Part shown: in pieces, positions 17,353 through 27,586 of the stretch
Layout: every line of letters starts with the position of its first letter
Position numbering within the stretch: the stretch's first letter is position 1
DNA from: CAVZVZ01 sp963778895
GTDB taxonomy: Bacteria > Actinomycetota > Acidimicrobiia > Acidimicrobiales > Acidimicrobilacustridaceae
Direction of reading: 5' to 3'
Length of the DNA stretch: 64,000 nt
NCBI GenBank assembly: GCA_963778895.1
Contig: CAVZVZ010000002.1
Span: 806,001 to 870,000, forward strand
Notes under the pieces: model-generated
Seen by the model: only the letters and a program-made list of their open reading frames with translations
What the model was told of the DNA's origin: nothing
Databases searched by the model: none
Position numbers and translations under genes: made by a program

Positions 17353-18717
17353 TCAGATCCCGCTGATCGCCTTCAGCTTCCCGTCGGCGATGGCGGTCGT
17401 CAGCGCCTTGTGATCGAGCTCGTTCTGGTCGGCGTAGGTGTGCGCGAACTCCGCCATGGCCCGGTCGAAGCTCTCGCTCGTGCCGAGGTACTCGCTGATG
17501 GCGATCCGATCGCCGGACTTGGCGTGGGCGCGTGCGAGTGTCCAGCCACAGACCTGGCCGTAGAAGCTCAGTAGTTCGGGTGTCATGGCCTCGATGTTCG
17601 CCGATGCCTTCCAATCCCAGAGCTGGCGCATGTAGTAGTCGTGGGTACGACCATCGACGCCATCGACCCGCTGCCAGCCGAGGAAGATGTCGCTGGTTGC
17701 CTGCATGAGGCGTTGGCCCTCGACGACTCGCTGTCCGTGGTTGCTGTACGCGCTCTTCTTGAGGAACGGCTCCAGCACCGAGGCTTCGGCTTCTTTCACC
17801 TGCAGGAAGAGCGGGTCGGAGTTGTCCCGCCCGACCAGAAGCGCGACCCACGACCGCATCCCGACACTCCCGACCCCGACCACCTTTCGCGCGAGGTGGA
17901 CGAACCGGTAGCTCTCGAGCAGCCGACGGCGATCGCCGGAGAGCGTGCGGCGATACATCCGAAGCGCCTGGTGGATTGCCGTTTGGACCTCCTGCGCGGC
18001 CGTGTCGGCGAACACCTCTTCGACCGGGACGATCAGGGGCGGGTCGCTGATGAACTGGAGCTCGCCGTCGACCTCGTGGGTGAGCTTGGCCAAGGCCTTC
18101 AGGCGATCCTTCGACTCGGCCTTGGCGACGGTCCGCTGGAGGTTCTTGAGCGCTTTCGCACTGGCGTCGGCACCCCACCTCGCGACGATCTGATCCGCGT
18201 CGAGTCGCATGTACCAGAGGTCGAGGTTGGACATCGTCGCAAACGAAGCCATCGTTTCGCGGTAGGACTTCGTGGACTCGGCGACGATCGCTGATCGCGT
18301 CTTGGCGTCCAGACCGAGATCGCGTCCCGCGACATCGAAGCTGGCTACCAGCCGTTTGACATCCCATTCGAAGGGACCCGGCAACGTTTCGTCGAAGTCG
18401 TTGAGGTCGAACACGAGCGAACGATCGGGCGACGCGAAGCCACCGAGGTTCGCCAGGTGCGCGTCCCCGCAGAGCTGTACGTCGAGACCGGAGTGGGGTG
18501 CCGAGGCGAGGTCGGCCGCCATCACCTTCGCCGCGCCCCGGTAGAAGGTGAACGGCGAAACGGCCATGCGGCCGTACCGGATGGGCACCAGGTCCTCGAC
18601 GCGTGTGGTGGCCTGGGCTTCCAGCATCGCGAGTGGCTCACGGTCGGGTGGCGGCGCCCATTCTCCGTGGCTCGATCGGGGTACGAGCTTGCGCTGGGCT
18701 TTGCCCGACGGCGACAC
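17353..18717 (-). CDS. DUF2252 family protein
   Basis: A 454-residue intact gene matching the DUF2252 family along its length. The N-terminus has LVPIRYGRMAVSPFTFYRGAA, then QLCGDAHLANLGGFASPDRSLVFDLNDFDE, whose HxxN and D-x-N-D-F-D pattern resembles a kinase/aminoglycoside-phosphotransferase active site. Later come MRSWVALLVGRDNSDPLFLQVKEA and GWTLARAHAKSGD. The biochemical role is unknown. The GTG start has an AAGGA site. It stands alone between the NTF2-like gene and the epimerase. Confidence 0.9.
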   Translation of the reverse strand: MSPSGKAQRKLVPRSSHGEWAPPPDREPLAMLEAQATTRVEDLVPIRYGRMAVSPFTFYRGAAKVMAADLASAPHSGLDVQLCGDAHLANLGGFASPDRSLVFDLNDFDETLPGPFEWDVKRLVASFDVAGRDLGLDAKTRSAIVAESTKSYRETMASFATMSNLDLWYMRLDADQIVARWGADASAKALKNLQRTVAKAESKDRLKALAKLTHEVDGELQFISDPPLIVPVEEVFADTAAQEVQTAIHQALRMYRRTLSGDRRRLLESYRFVHLARKVVGVGSVGMRSWVALLVGRDNSDPLFLQVKEAEASVLEPFLKKSAYSNHGQRVVEGQRLMQATSDIFLGWQRVDGVDGRTHDYYMRQLWDWKASANIEAMTPELLSFYGQVCGWTLARAHAKSGDRIAISEYLGTSESFDRAMAEFAHTYADQNELDHKALTTAIADGKLKAISGI

Positions 18718-18811
18718 GTTCCTTGACGGTGGGATGGGGTACGGGCTCAGTATTTGTTGCCACGCCGGTGGCTCCTAACGTTGTTCGTCAGCACTCGTTC
18801 TAGTCGCTGAG

Positions 18812-19746
18812 TCATGGAAGCGGACCATGATCTGGGGTTACGAGGCCCCATGTCGTCGTGATGGTCTCATCCGGTGAGAGCCGGACGACATCGATACCGG
18901 TCGCGAGCGCGTTGGGTGGGCAGGTCATCGGCTCGATGGCGATGCTCCTGCGTCGGCGAGGCTCGGACAATGTATCGCCGGTGAAGATCTGCACGTATCG
19001 GTAGCCCTCGTCCATCCAGAGCGTGATCGCTTGCCCACCGCCGCTGAGCTGGACGTGGACCCGACCCTGGGGATCGCGGCGTGAGGTCCGTGAACGCCGT
19101 GTCGAGTTCGAGCGTTCCGATCGGGCGGCTCGTGGTGAAGTCAACTGGGGTGCCCTCGACGGGATGGGCCGCGGTCGGCAACCCACGATGGTCTGTCTCG
19201 AGATACTGCTTGGCCGGCACCAAGAGCTCGCAATCGTCGACGCTGACGCCCGCGGGCGGAACGATGTAGGGATGCTGACCGGCGCCGTACGGTGCCGGTG
19301 CCGTACCAGCATTGCGGGTGGTCGTGGTGACGGTCAGTCCGACGTCGTCGACGCGGTATGCGATCTGGATGTGCAGCGTGAACGGATAGCCGGGGCTCGG
19401 CCACAAGGTGTGGGCCATCTCGACGCGGGCGGCGCTTGCCTCGATGCAGTTCCAGCCGGCGAAACGAACCAATCCGTGGATCGCGTTGGATCGCTCGATC
19501 TCGTTGATCGGTACTTGCTGGCTCTGGCCGTCCCAGACATAGCGCCCGTGGTCGAGGCGGTTGGGCCACGGGATCAGCACTTGGCCGCGGCCACTGTCGG
19601 CCATCGTCTCCGCGTTCGTAGCCGTCGAGCACGTTTCGACCGGCTATCGCAACCGTGCGCAGTCCTCCGCCCACCTCCACGATCGTCGCGCTCGTCGCGC
19701 CACAGCTGATCGTGAACTGCTGACCCGTCGGGCCTGTTGGCGTCAC
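18812..19746 (-). CDS. Aldose 1-epimerase (galactose mutarotase) family protein (frameshifted)
   Basis: About 310 residues of the supersandwich mutarotase fold. Landmarks are LIPWPNRLDHGRYVWDG near residue 60 (the N-R pair), SNAIHGLVR (first catalytic-site His), GAGQHPYIV (general acid His) and IAIEPMTCPPNAL near the end (catalytic Glu). Register changes lie near 19590 and 19080. It interconverts alpha and beta anomers of hexoses. Its GTG start lies 5 bases after the glucose-dehydrogenase-like SDR, which would need the beta anomer, so the pair makes biochemical sense. Confidence 0.8.
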
Positions 19747-19751
19747 TGGGT

Positions 19752-20522
19752 TCAGAGTCCGGGGCTCGAGTGCATGATGCCGCCGTCGGCGAAGATCGTC
19801 GTCGCGGTGAGGTAGCTCGCGCCTTCGCCGGCGAGGAATGCCACCACGCTGCCGATCTCGTGCGGGTGGGCCATGCGGCCGATCGGAATGGCGGCGTCGA
19901 GCGTCTTCATCTTGCCCGGGTCTGCCGCGGTCGAAGCGTTGATCGGTGTGTCGACCGCGCCGGGACCAACGCCGACGACGAGCACGCCATGGGGTGCGAG
20001 CTCGACGCCCGCCGTGCGCGTCAGCATGCGCATGCCGCCCTTCGAGAGGCAGTAGGCGATGTTGCTGGGCATCGGCCAGTCCTCGTGCACCGACGTGATG
20101 TTGATGATGCGGCCACCGTCGCCCTGGGCGATCATTTGTTTCGCGGCGATCTGCGTCCCGAAGAACGCGCTCTTGAGGTTGATGTCGAGCACCTTGTCGT
20201 ACTGGTCCTCGCTGGTGTCGAGGACCGACGGTGCGGGTTTCGATGCCGGCATTGTTGACCATGATGTCCACTCGTCCGAACTGCCTTGACGGCCGAGTCG
20301 ATCAACCGTTGCAGGTCTGCGACCTTGCTCACGTCGGCTTCGACGCCGATCGCCTTGTCGCCGAGGGCAACGACTTGTTGTTCGAGGTCCTCCGTCGCCT
20401 CGGGGTTGGCGACGTAGTCGATGACGATGTTGGCGCCGTTCTTGGCCAAGGCCAACACAATTGCCTTGCCGATCCCGCTGTTGCCACCGGTCACGATCGG
20501 CGGTCTTGCCTTCGAGGTTCAT
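19752..20522 (-). CDS. SDR-family oxidoreductase, glucose 1-dehydrogenase-like (frameshifted)
   Basis: About 258 residues of a classical short-chain dehydrogenase: TGGNSGIGKA (cofactor loop), VNNAGIE, INITSVHEDWPMPSNIAYCLSKGG (catalytic Ser and YxxxK), GPGAVDTPIN, and the family's end FADGGIMHSSPGL. The pattern HEDWP-AYCLSKGG is that of glucose 1-dehydrogenases. Register changes lie near 20497, 20283 and 20230. It would oxidise beta-D-glucose to gluconolactone with NAD(P). It is paired with the mutarotase and downstream of NDH-2. The start has an AGGAG site. Confidence 0.8.
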   Translation of the reverse strand: MNLEGKTADRDRWQQRDRQGNCVGLGQERRQHRHRLRRQPRGDGGPRTTSRCPRRQGDRRRSRREQGRRPATVDRLGRQGSSDEWTSWSTMPASKPAPSVLDTSEDQYDKVLDINLKSAFFGTQIAAKQMIAQGDGGRIINITSVHEDWPMPSNIAYCLSKGGMRMLTRTAGVELAPHGVLVVGVGPGAVDTPINASTAADPGKMKTLDAAIPIGRMAHPHEIGSVVAFLAGEGASYLTATTIFADGGIMHSSPGL

Positions 20523-20579
20523 GCACTTCTCCTTGGGGCGTGGCTCTGGACGCGAGGTCGCTGTTCACAGTCTCGCGAT

Positions 20580-21870
20580 TCATTCATCAGTGTCCGCATC
20601 GCCCCAGTCGATACGGGCTCCTTCGGGATCGATGATCGAGGTGCCGCGGCTCGAGCCCAGGAAGTCCCACGCCCATGCGATGAACGCGTCGACCTTGTTG
20701 CGCACACCGCTCATGAGCCATGCGTGCACACCCAGCCACGCGGCGAATGCGACCCGACCGTGGAGCTCGTGGTGATGGGGGCCCATCTCGGCCACGGCCG
20801 CACCCCGACCGATCATGGCCATGATTCCTTTGTCGTGATAGCCGAAGGGCGTGCGCGGCTTGCCGTCGATGTCGGCCACGATGTTCTGGGCGGCCCACCG
20901 ACCGGCTTGCAGCGCAACCGATCCGAGCTGCGGGAGATCCTGTCCGTCATGGTCAGGGATGTTCGCGAGATCGCCGATCGCGTAGACGTTGGGGTGGCCT
21001 TCGATCGTCAGATCTGGCTGCGACGTCAGGCGACCGGCGCGACCGCGGTGGGAGCCGGTCGAACCCGGTGAGCTCGTCGGCCTTGATGCCGCCGGCCCAC
21101 ACGACCACGCGGGTCTTGATCTCGGACCCGTCGGTCAGGACGACTCGGTCGGCCGCCACTTCGGTGACACCGGTGCCGAGCAGGAGCTTCACGCCGAGGT
21201 GCTGTAGCCGCTCGGCCGCGTAGGTGTGAGCCTTGTCGGAGAAGGCGGACAGCACCACCTGGCCGTGGTCGATCAGATAGATGCGAGCACGGTTCACCGC
21301 CATGTCGTGATAGCGGCGCGGCATGACGTCGTTGACGAGGTCGGCCACCGCGCCGGCCGTCTCGACGCCGGTGGGACCGCCACCGATGACGACGATGTTC
21401 AGCGCGCCTTCGTCGATGCGGGCCGGCTCGGCATCGGCGTCCTCGAAGACCTGGAAGAGGCGGGACCGGAGCTGCTCGGCATCGGTGGCCGAGTAGAGCG
21501 GGAACGCATGCTCTCGGGCACCGGGTGTGCCGAAGTAGTTCGGGACCGAACCCGACGCCAATACCAGGTAGTCGGCCGCCATCTTGTCGCCGCCTGCCAC
21601 TGTGACGCTCGGCGTATCGGGGTCGATGCCGACGACCTCGACCATCCTCACGTCAACGGTCTCGTCCTTGGTGAAGATGCCCCGGAGTGGTCGAGCCACG
21701 TCCCCGATCGCAAGCTCGCCCGTCGCGACCTGGTACAGCAATGGTTGGAACTGGTGATAGTTGTGGCGGTCGAGCAGCGTAACGGCGATGTCGTGCTTGG
21801 CCAGTTCCTTTGCACATCCCACGCCGGCGAAGCCACCGCCGACGACGATCACCGACGGGTCAGCGGGCAC
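20580..21870 (-). CDS. ndh: Type II NADH dehydrogenase (NDH-2)-like flavoprotein (frameshifted)
   Basis: About 430 residues. FAD-binding VVGGGFAGVGCAKEL at the N-terminus, then LLDRHNYHQFQPLLYQVATG, the hallmark of NDH-2. NADH-binding IVVIGGGPTGVETAGA sits near residue 165, and the quinone-side VYAIGDLANI segment follows a register change near 21050. The C-terminal membrane-contacting part (AFAAWLGVHAWLM) is present. It passes electrons from NADH to quinone without pumping protons. The GTG start lies inside the last codons of the GH15 gene (11-base overlap), so the two are translationally linked. cydAB lies upstream on the same strand. Confidence 0.85.
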
Positions 21871-23701
21871 GGGGTGGCCCTGCCTCGATGTTCACTTGGC
21901 CGGCGCCGTGGTCGAGTTGGTAGTCGAGGTTGATCGCGGCGTTGATCAGGGAAAGATGCGTGAACGCCTGCGGGAAGTTGCCGAGCTGTTCACCGGTGGC
22001 TCCGATCTCCTCCGAGAACAGACCGACGTGGTTGGCGTAGGTCAGCATCTTCTCGAACGTGAGCCGGGCGTCCTGCAGTCGCCCCGAGCGGGCGAGGGCG
22101 TCGACGTACCAGAACGTGCACAACGAGAAGGTTCCTTCAGAGCCCTGCAAGCCGTCGGGCGAGGCCTTGGGGTCGTAGCGATACACCAGGCTGTCGGACA
22201 CCAGCGTCTTGTCCATGGCCGACAGCGTCGATTGCCATTTGGGGTCGTTGGGAACGATGAAGCCCACCAACGGCATGAGCAGGTTGGACGCGTCGAGCAC
22301 GTCGCTGCCCTCGTATTGCGAGAAGGCCTGGAGGTCGTCGTTCCAACCCTTGTCCATGATCGCCCGATAGATGCGATCTCGCTCGCCGGTCCATCGAGGG
22401 AGGTCAGCCGGACGGCTGCGCTTGATCGCCATCCGGATGGCGCGGTCGAGCGCGACCCATGACATCAAGCGGCCGTAGACGAACGGCTTGCGGCCGCCGC
22501 GTGTCTCCCAGATGCCTTCGTCGGGTTGGTCCCAGTTCTCGCACAACCAGTCGAGCATGCCGACGAGGTCGTTCCAGCCTTCATCGGCAACCCCGAACGA
22601 GCCCTGGTCGATGAAGTAGATGGAATCCATGGCTTCGCCGTAGATGTCGAGCTGCAGTTGGCTCGCCGCGCCGTTTCCGATGCGAACCGGTGAAGAACCG
22701 CGATAGCCCTCCCAGTGGTCCAGCGTGTACTCGTCGAGATCCGAGCTGCCGTCGACGCGGTACATGATGTCGAGCGGCGTTCCGCCATCTTTGCGGCGTT
22801 CCTCCACACGATCCCTGATCCAGGTCCCGAAGCCGACCGCCTCGTCCACGAACCCGAGGCCGAGCAGCGCGTACACCGAGAACGAGCCGTCGCGGATCCA
22901 GGTGTACCGGTAGTCCCAGTTGCGCTCGCCACCCACCTGCTCCGGTAGCCCCGCCGTCGGTGCCGCAACGAGCGCGCCGGTGGGCGCGTAGGTCATCAGC
23001 TTGAGGGTGATGGCCGAGCGGTACACCGCTTCGCGCCAGCGCCCGCGGTAGGTGCCGCGTTCGACCCAGTGGCGCCAGTAGGTCATGGTGTCGTCGAGCA
23101 ACTGCGCGACTTCGCCACCACCGATGACGGTCGGATGACCGTCGGCGCCGGACTCGAGCACGACGCCGCACACGTCGCCGGCCTCGACGCTGAAGTGCGC
23201 ACGGACATCGTTTCCGTGTGGTTCGAGTGGCCACGTGGAGGTTACGTCGAGGGTGAGCGTGCTGGTCTCGAAGCGTGCATTCGTTCCGTTCACCTCGGTG
23301 CGATGCGACTGCCGGCCGTAGTCGAAGCGCGGCTCGATGCTCACCTCGAAGTCCACCTTGCCGCGTACGCCCCGGATGCCGCGTACCAGCCGGTGGTGGT
23401 TGGTGGCGGTGCCCGGGTGCTCGATGGGCATGAAGTCGATCAGCTCAGCGACGCCGCCTTCGGAGAGGAAACGCGTGACGAGGACCGCGGTGTCGGGCAG
23501 GTACATCTGCTTCGTGACGCAGTCGTCGGACGCCCGGATGGCGAAGCGCCCGCCCTTGTCGTCATCGAGTAGCGAGCCGAACACGCTTGGTGAATCGAAG
23601 CGCGGACAACAGAACCAGTCGATGGTCCCGTCGGTCGTCACGAGGGCCGCAGTCTGCAGGTCACCGATCAGTCCGTGGTCCGCGATCAGGGGATAGCTCA
23701 C
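21860..23701 (-). CDS. Glycoside hydrolase family 15 protein (trehalase/glucoamylase-like)
   Basis: A 613-residue intact gene. The N-terminal beta-sandwich (about 1-220) opens with IADHGLIGDLQTAALV and DWFCCPRFDSPSVFG. The (alpha/alpha)6 barrel has RNWDYRYTWIRDGSF near residue 270 and closes with the GH15 end FSEEIGATGEQLGNFPQAFTHL (given here in part). This actinobacterial subgroup includes mycobacterial GH15 trehalases, so trehalose or a short alpha-glucan is the likely substrate and glucose the product. There is no signal peptide, so the enzyme is cytosolic. It overlaps NDH-2 by 11 bases. Confidence 0.9.
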   Translation of the reverse strand: MSYPLIADHGLIGDLQTAALVTTDGTIDWFCCPRFDSPSVFGSLLDDDKGGRFAIRASDDCVTKQMYLPDTAVLVTRFLSEGGVAELIDFMPIEHPGTATNHHRLVRGIRGVRGKVDFEVSIEPRFDYGRQSHRTEVNGTNARFETSTLTLDVTSTWPLEPHGNDVRAHFSVEAGDVCGVVLESGADGHPTVIGGGEVAQLLDDTMTYWRHWVERGTYRGRWREAVYRSAITLKLMTYAPTGALVAAPTAGLPEQVGGERNWDYRYTWIRDGSFSVYALLGLGFVDEAVGFGTWIRDRVEERRKDGGTPLDIMYRVDGSSDLDEYTLDHWEGYRGSSPVRIGNGAASQLQLDIYGEAMDSIYFIDQGSFGVADEGWNDLVGMLDWLCENWDQPDEGIWETRGGRKPFVYGRLMSWVALDRAIRMAIKRSRPADLPRWTGERDRIYRAIMDKGWNDDLQAFSQYEGSDVLDASNLLMPLVGFIVPNDPKWQSTLSAMDKTLVSDSLVYRYDPKASPDGLQGSEGTFSLCTFWYVDALARSGRLQDARLTFEKMLTYANHVGLFSEEIGATGEQLGNFPQAFTHLSLINAAINLDYQLDHGAGQVNIEAGPPRAR

Positions 23702-23807
23702 GTCGGTGTCCTTCTGCAGGTTGCTCGTTGCTCCGGACCTTACGACTCGGGTCCGTCCTTTTCATCACCCGGAACGGGCGACGGCTGACAAAGCGCTCGG
23801 CGCGTTG

Positions 23808-24833
23808 TCAGCCGTTCACGCTGGGTTCAGGTGCGCTTTCCTCGGGCAGCAGCGTCTTCTGATCGAGCACGTACAGCAGCCCGATCGCGGGCAGGATCAG
23901 CACCACGGCGAGCCCGAAAGCCACCAGCACCGCGGTGATCGTGCCGGAGGGCGCCGCGGCCTGGGAGACGGTCAGGGTGGTCGGCAACATGTAGTCCCAT
24001 TGCCCGACACCCCACGCGATCACGACGGACGCCACCGCGCCGATGGCGAGCAGTCGGGCGCCACGTTCGGCGCGCCGCACCAACAGGACCAACGCACCCG
24101 TACCACAGAGCGCCGAGAGGATGACGAGCGCGAGCCCGCGTGACTTGAGCCCGTCGAACAGGTACTCGGCATCGGCTCGCAACACGAAGATCCCGACGAA
24201 GGCGACCACACCGGCGGCGACCGCGGCGATCACCGCGCGGTCGCGGAAGTAGGCGACCATGCGATCGTCCCCCAGCCGCCGAGCGTCCCACACGAGGTAC
24301 ACCGCGGCGAGAAAGGCAACGACGGTGACGGCCAGAACACCACCGAGGATCGAAGTCGGGTTGACCCAACTGCTCCACGGGTCGCCGGCCTGACCTCCGG
24401 CTGGCACCCGGCCGGAGGCGATGGCGCCGGCGACGCTGCCGAGGAAATACGGCACCAAGACCGACGAGATGGCGAACGCCGCGCCGAAGTTGCGACGATC
24501 CCGCGTGCGGAACACCGACTTGCGGAAGGCGAAGCTCGCACCGCGAAGCACGATGCCGAAAGCGGCCAATGTGAGCGGCACGAACAGGGTCAGCCAGATG
24601 GACTCGTAGGCCTCGGGGAAGCAGGTCCAGAGCACCACGAAGATGAAGATGAGCCACACGTGGTTGGCTTCCCACACCGGCGCGATCGAATGGTCGATGA
24701 TCTCGCGTGGTCGCTCGCCGCGCCTGGTCCCGCCGGCGATCAGGTCCCAGAAGCCGGCGCCGAAGTCGGCTCCGCCGAAGATCGCGTACGCCGTCACGCC
24801 GATGAAGAGCACGACGGCAGCCGCGGTGTCCAT
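23808..24833 (-). CDS. cydB: Cytochrome bd ubiquinol/menaquinol oxidase subunit II
   Basis: A 341-residue intact membrane protein with about eight to nine transmembrane helices. The N-terminus has AYAIFGGADFGAGFWDL, then PVWEANHVWLIFIFVVLWTCFP, the CydB signature near residues 52-75. It is the partner of CydA in the bd-type oxidase that reduces oxygen to water with quinol and supports low-oxygen growth. Its ATG overlaps the TGA of cydA by one base. No cydX-like short ORF was recognised after it; the gap to the GH15 gene is 107 bases. Confidence 0.95.
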   Translation of the reverse strand: MDTAAAVVLFIGVTAYAIFGGADFGAGFWDLIAGGTRRGERPREIIDHSIAPVWEANHVWLIFIFVVLWTCFPEAYESIWLTLFVPLTLAAFGIVLRGASFAFRKSVFRTRDRRNFGAAFAISSVLVPYFLGSVAGAIASGRVPAGGQAGDPWSSWVNPTSILGGVLAVTVVAFLAAVYLVWDARRLGDDRMVAYFRDRAVIAAVAAGVVAFVGIFVLRADAEYLFDGLKSRGLALVILSALCGTGALVLLVRRAERGARLLAIGAVASVVIAWGVGQWDYMLPTTLTVSQAAAPSGTITAVLVAFGLAVVLILPAIGLLYVLDQKTLLPEESAPEPSVNG

Positions 24834-26264
24834 CAGACCGGAACATCCTCGGGCTCGGTGACCGACTCGTTGGGTCCGTACGGCACGTCGGCCTCACCGA
24901 AGCCCACCTCGCCGCGGAAGCGGCGGCTCATGCCGCGCAAGATGAGGATGGTCGTCACCCCTAGCCCGACGTAAAGAGCGACCACCAAGAGGAAGGTGAG
25001 CCACACGCCGGTGTTGCCCGTCGCGGCGTCCTCGACCTTCATGAGGTTGTAGACGATCCAGGGTTGGCGCCCGACCTCGCTCACCGTCCAACCCGCCTCG
25101 AGCACGATGACGGACACCACGCCGGCCACAGCCGCGAAGCGCAGGAACAGTTTGCTTCGGGGCATGTCGCGCCGGAAGATCCACGCCGCCCAGTACCACA
25201 GCGCGAGCAACATCAGCACCGTGCCGCCGCCGACCATGATGTCCCACGACAGGTGCACCGTGTTGACTTCGCTGATTGTCGGTTGATCGTCCGTGGGCTC
25301 GGAGTCCAGACCTTGCACAACGGTTGCCGTGCCCGTCTGAGGGTCGGAGAGCCACGAGGCCAAGCCAGGGATCGGGATCCCGCCGGTGACGGTGCCGTTG
25401 CTGTTCAACTTCCCGAGCAGCGTCTCGGGGACGTCGCTGCTCGTCTGCGGTACGAGCTCGATGGCCGCGAACTTCTCCGGTTGGTTGTTGTAGACCCAGC
25501 GAGCCAGCGAGTCGCCGACGCTCATCTGAATCGGGATCGCGACCGCGGCGATGCTGAACGGGATAAGGAAGCCGAGGCGGTGATAGCGGTCGCGACGACC
25601 GCGCAACATGCCCGACCGCGTAGACCGACGAGATGAGGAAGCCCACCCACGACGTACGCCGCGATCACCATGTGCGCGGCCATCAAGCGGCATGGCGTCG
25701 TTGAAGATCACGCTCATCGGATCGACGGACGACAACCTCGCCCGCAGAGTTCAGGGTGAAACCGGAGGGCGAGTTCATCCACGCGTTGGCGGCGACCACC
25801 GAGACACTGCCGCCGATGCCGGCGACCACGATGGGCACACCGGTCCAGAAGTGGGGCCACGGCTTCAGTCGACGCCAGCCGAAGATGTAGATCGACACGA
25901 AGATGGCCTCGGTGAAGAAGAACAGGCCTTCGAACGCGAAGGGCACGCCGAAGGCCTCACCCCATTGGCCCATGAAGCGTGGCCACAGCAAGCCGAACTC
26001 GAAGCTGAGCACGGTGCCGGTCACGGCGCCGACGGCGAACGTGACCGCCATGTACTTCGACCAGCGTTGTGCGAGCAGCAGCGCGTCTTTGTCGTCGTGT
26101 TTGACCGCTTTGTAGTTGGCGATGAGCGTCATGAACGCCCACGACACGCCGAGCGGCACGAGAATGATGTGGAACGCGAGGGTGAAGGCCATCTGCGCTC
26201 GCGCCCACGGCACAGGGTTCACCGCTAGGAGTGGTGTGACCCCCTCGCCGAGATGCGACAACAT
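24833..26264 (-). CDS. cydA: Cytochrome bd oxidase subunit I (frameshifted)
   Basis: About 475 residues. The N-terminal helix WARAQMAFTLAFHIILVPLG contains the His that ligates haem b595/d. FAFEGLFFFTEAIFVSIYIFGW and WPHFWTGVPI follow, then, after register changes near 25735, 25675 and 25625, the Q-loop and the final helices. The short periplasmic loop (NSNGTVTGGIPIPGLASWL) suggests the short Q-loop type. It carries the haems and the quinol site. It heads the minus-strand run cydA-cydB-GH15-NDH-2-SDR-epimerase. Confidence 0.9.
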
Positions 26265-26309
26265 GCCCAGAGTCTGATCACAGTTCGGGGCGGGGTCATC
26301 ATTCCGATC

Positions 26310-26327
26310 GGGTGAGGCGTTTCACCC
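26310..26327. promoter_or_regulatory. Inverted repeat between cydA and the aquaporin gene
   Basis: GGGTGA-N6-TCACCC, an 18-base hyphenated palindrome in the 167-bp divergent region. It is placed where a regulator could act on cydAB, the aquaporin gene or both. No matching regulator is identified. Confidence 0.4.
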
Positions 26328-26431
26328 TCTTCGGACGAGGCCGGGTGCAGTCCGCCATGCTTGACTGAGCGGACCTGCGATCTGCCCGGGCAGGACCGAT
26401 CCCTCGGCTCGGGCCACAGAAGGGGTATCCG

Positions 26432-27260
26432 ATGGAGCAGTCACCAACCGCGGCTCAGACTGCGAAGGAGCGTCTCTTCGAGGAGTTCGAGACGAAGTGG
26501 GTTCATCCGATCGAGGACTTCCAGGATCCCGAAACAGGAGTGGCGGCGCCTGTTCTCCGAGCTGTTCGGCACGTTCTTCTTGGTTCTCGTCGCGGCCGGT
26601 GGCGGAATGATGAGCCAGGCGTTCCCGAACACCATCAGTCGTCAAGCCGCAGTCGTCGCACCCGGCCTCATGGTCATGGCGATCATCCTGTTCATGGGCA
26701 AGGTGTCAGGCGCGCATCTCAACCCGGCGGTGAGCCTGGCGTTCGCGGCGCGGGGCGACTTCCCGTGGTGGCGCGTGCCGGGCTACGTCGTGGTGCAACT
26801 GGCGGGTGCGAGCCTCGCCGCGTTGTTCCTGAAGCACGTCATCGACGTGTCGGCGACGTTCGGATCCAACTACCCGGCGGCTGGCTACTCGGCCGGCGCC
26901 GCGTTCTGGATGGAGTTCATCCTCACGCTCGGGCTGGTGAGCGTGATCCTGGGCACGGCATCTGGCGCCCAGAACATCGGCATCATCGGTGCCTTCGGCG
27001 TGGGTGGTTACATCGCGTTGGCTGGTCTGTGGGGTAGCCCGATCTCGGGGACCTCGATGAACCCGGCCCGCACCTTCGGCCCCGATCTCATCGGGCGGAA
27101 CTTCACCGACTACTGGGTTTACGTCGCCGGACCGATCGCCGGCGCCGCTCTCGCGGTGGTGTTCGCGTTCGTGTTGCGAGGTCGAGGTGGTGGCAAGGCC
27201 GGGTCGGGGGCCGCCCAGGGCGCGTTGTTCACCGAAACCGCCGATCCCGACAAAGCGTGA
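26432..27260 (+). CDS. MIP-family aquaporin/glycerol facilitator (one frameshift)
   Basis: About 275 residues. A soluble N-terminal extension of about 35 residues is followed by LFSELFGTFFLVLVAAGGG, then the two NPA boxes: SGAHLNPAVSLAF and SGTSMNPARTFGPDL, with six membrane spans. The register changes near 26538. The selectivity residues look more aquaporin-like than glycerol-facilitator-like (no GLYY-type D-x-x-R insertion), but this is uncertain. The ATG has a GAAGGGG site. Confidence 0.85.
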
Positions 27261-27586
27261 GCGCCGCACTGCCCGCAACCTGCTCGGGTGGTTGAGTCGC
27301 CAAGTGGCACGGACGACGGGATCACGGAGCAGGCCCGGAGGCCGTGACCGACACGCTCGAGTCCGAGGGCTGCGTGGCACCGAGGCTGCGATCGAGTTCA
27401 CCGACGACCGTGACGCCAAGCTGTTCAACCGGCTTCCCCTGATCTGGCGCACGCTGTGTCCGACGTCTTGAAGAACGACGGGTAGGCCGTCTTTCTCCTG
27501 ACCGCTGGCTTCTCCTGACCATTGGGCGCGACTGAACGGCGGTCATGGGCCAAGCTGGGGGAGTCAACCGGTGACCACAGAAGGGC
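27261..27586. other. Gene-free or unresolved interval
   Basis: 326 bases between the aquaporin and ClC genes. Short open stretches exist (one encodes FTDDRDAKLFNRLPLIW), and a frameshifted small gene cannot be excluded given the error rate nearby, but I see no start with a good ribosome-binding site and no recognisable family. Confidence 0.35.

Noticed and set aside
18760..18773. GCCAC-GCCG-GTGGC hairpin as a terminator of the epimerase operon
   Set aside because: The stem is only 5 bp, it lies upstream of the DUF2252 start on the same strand, and no T-run follows.
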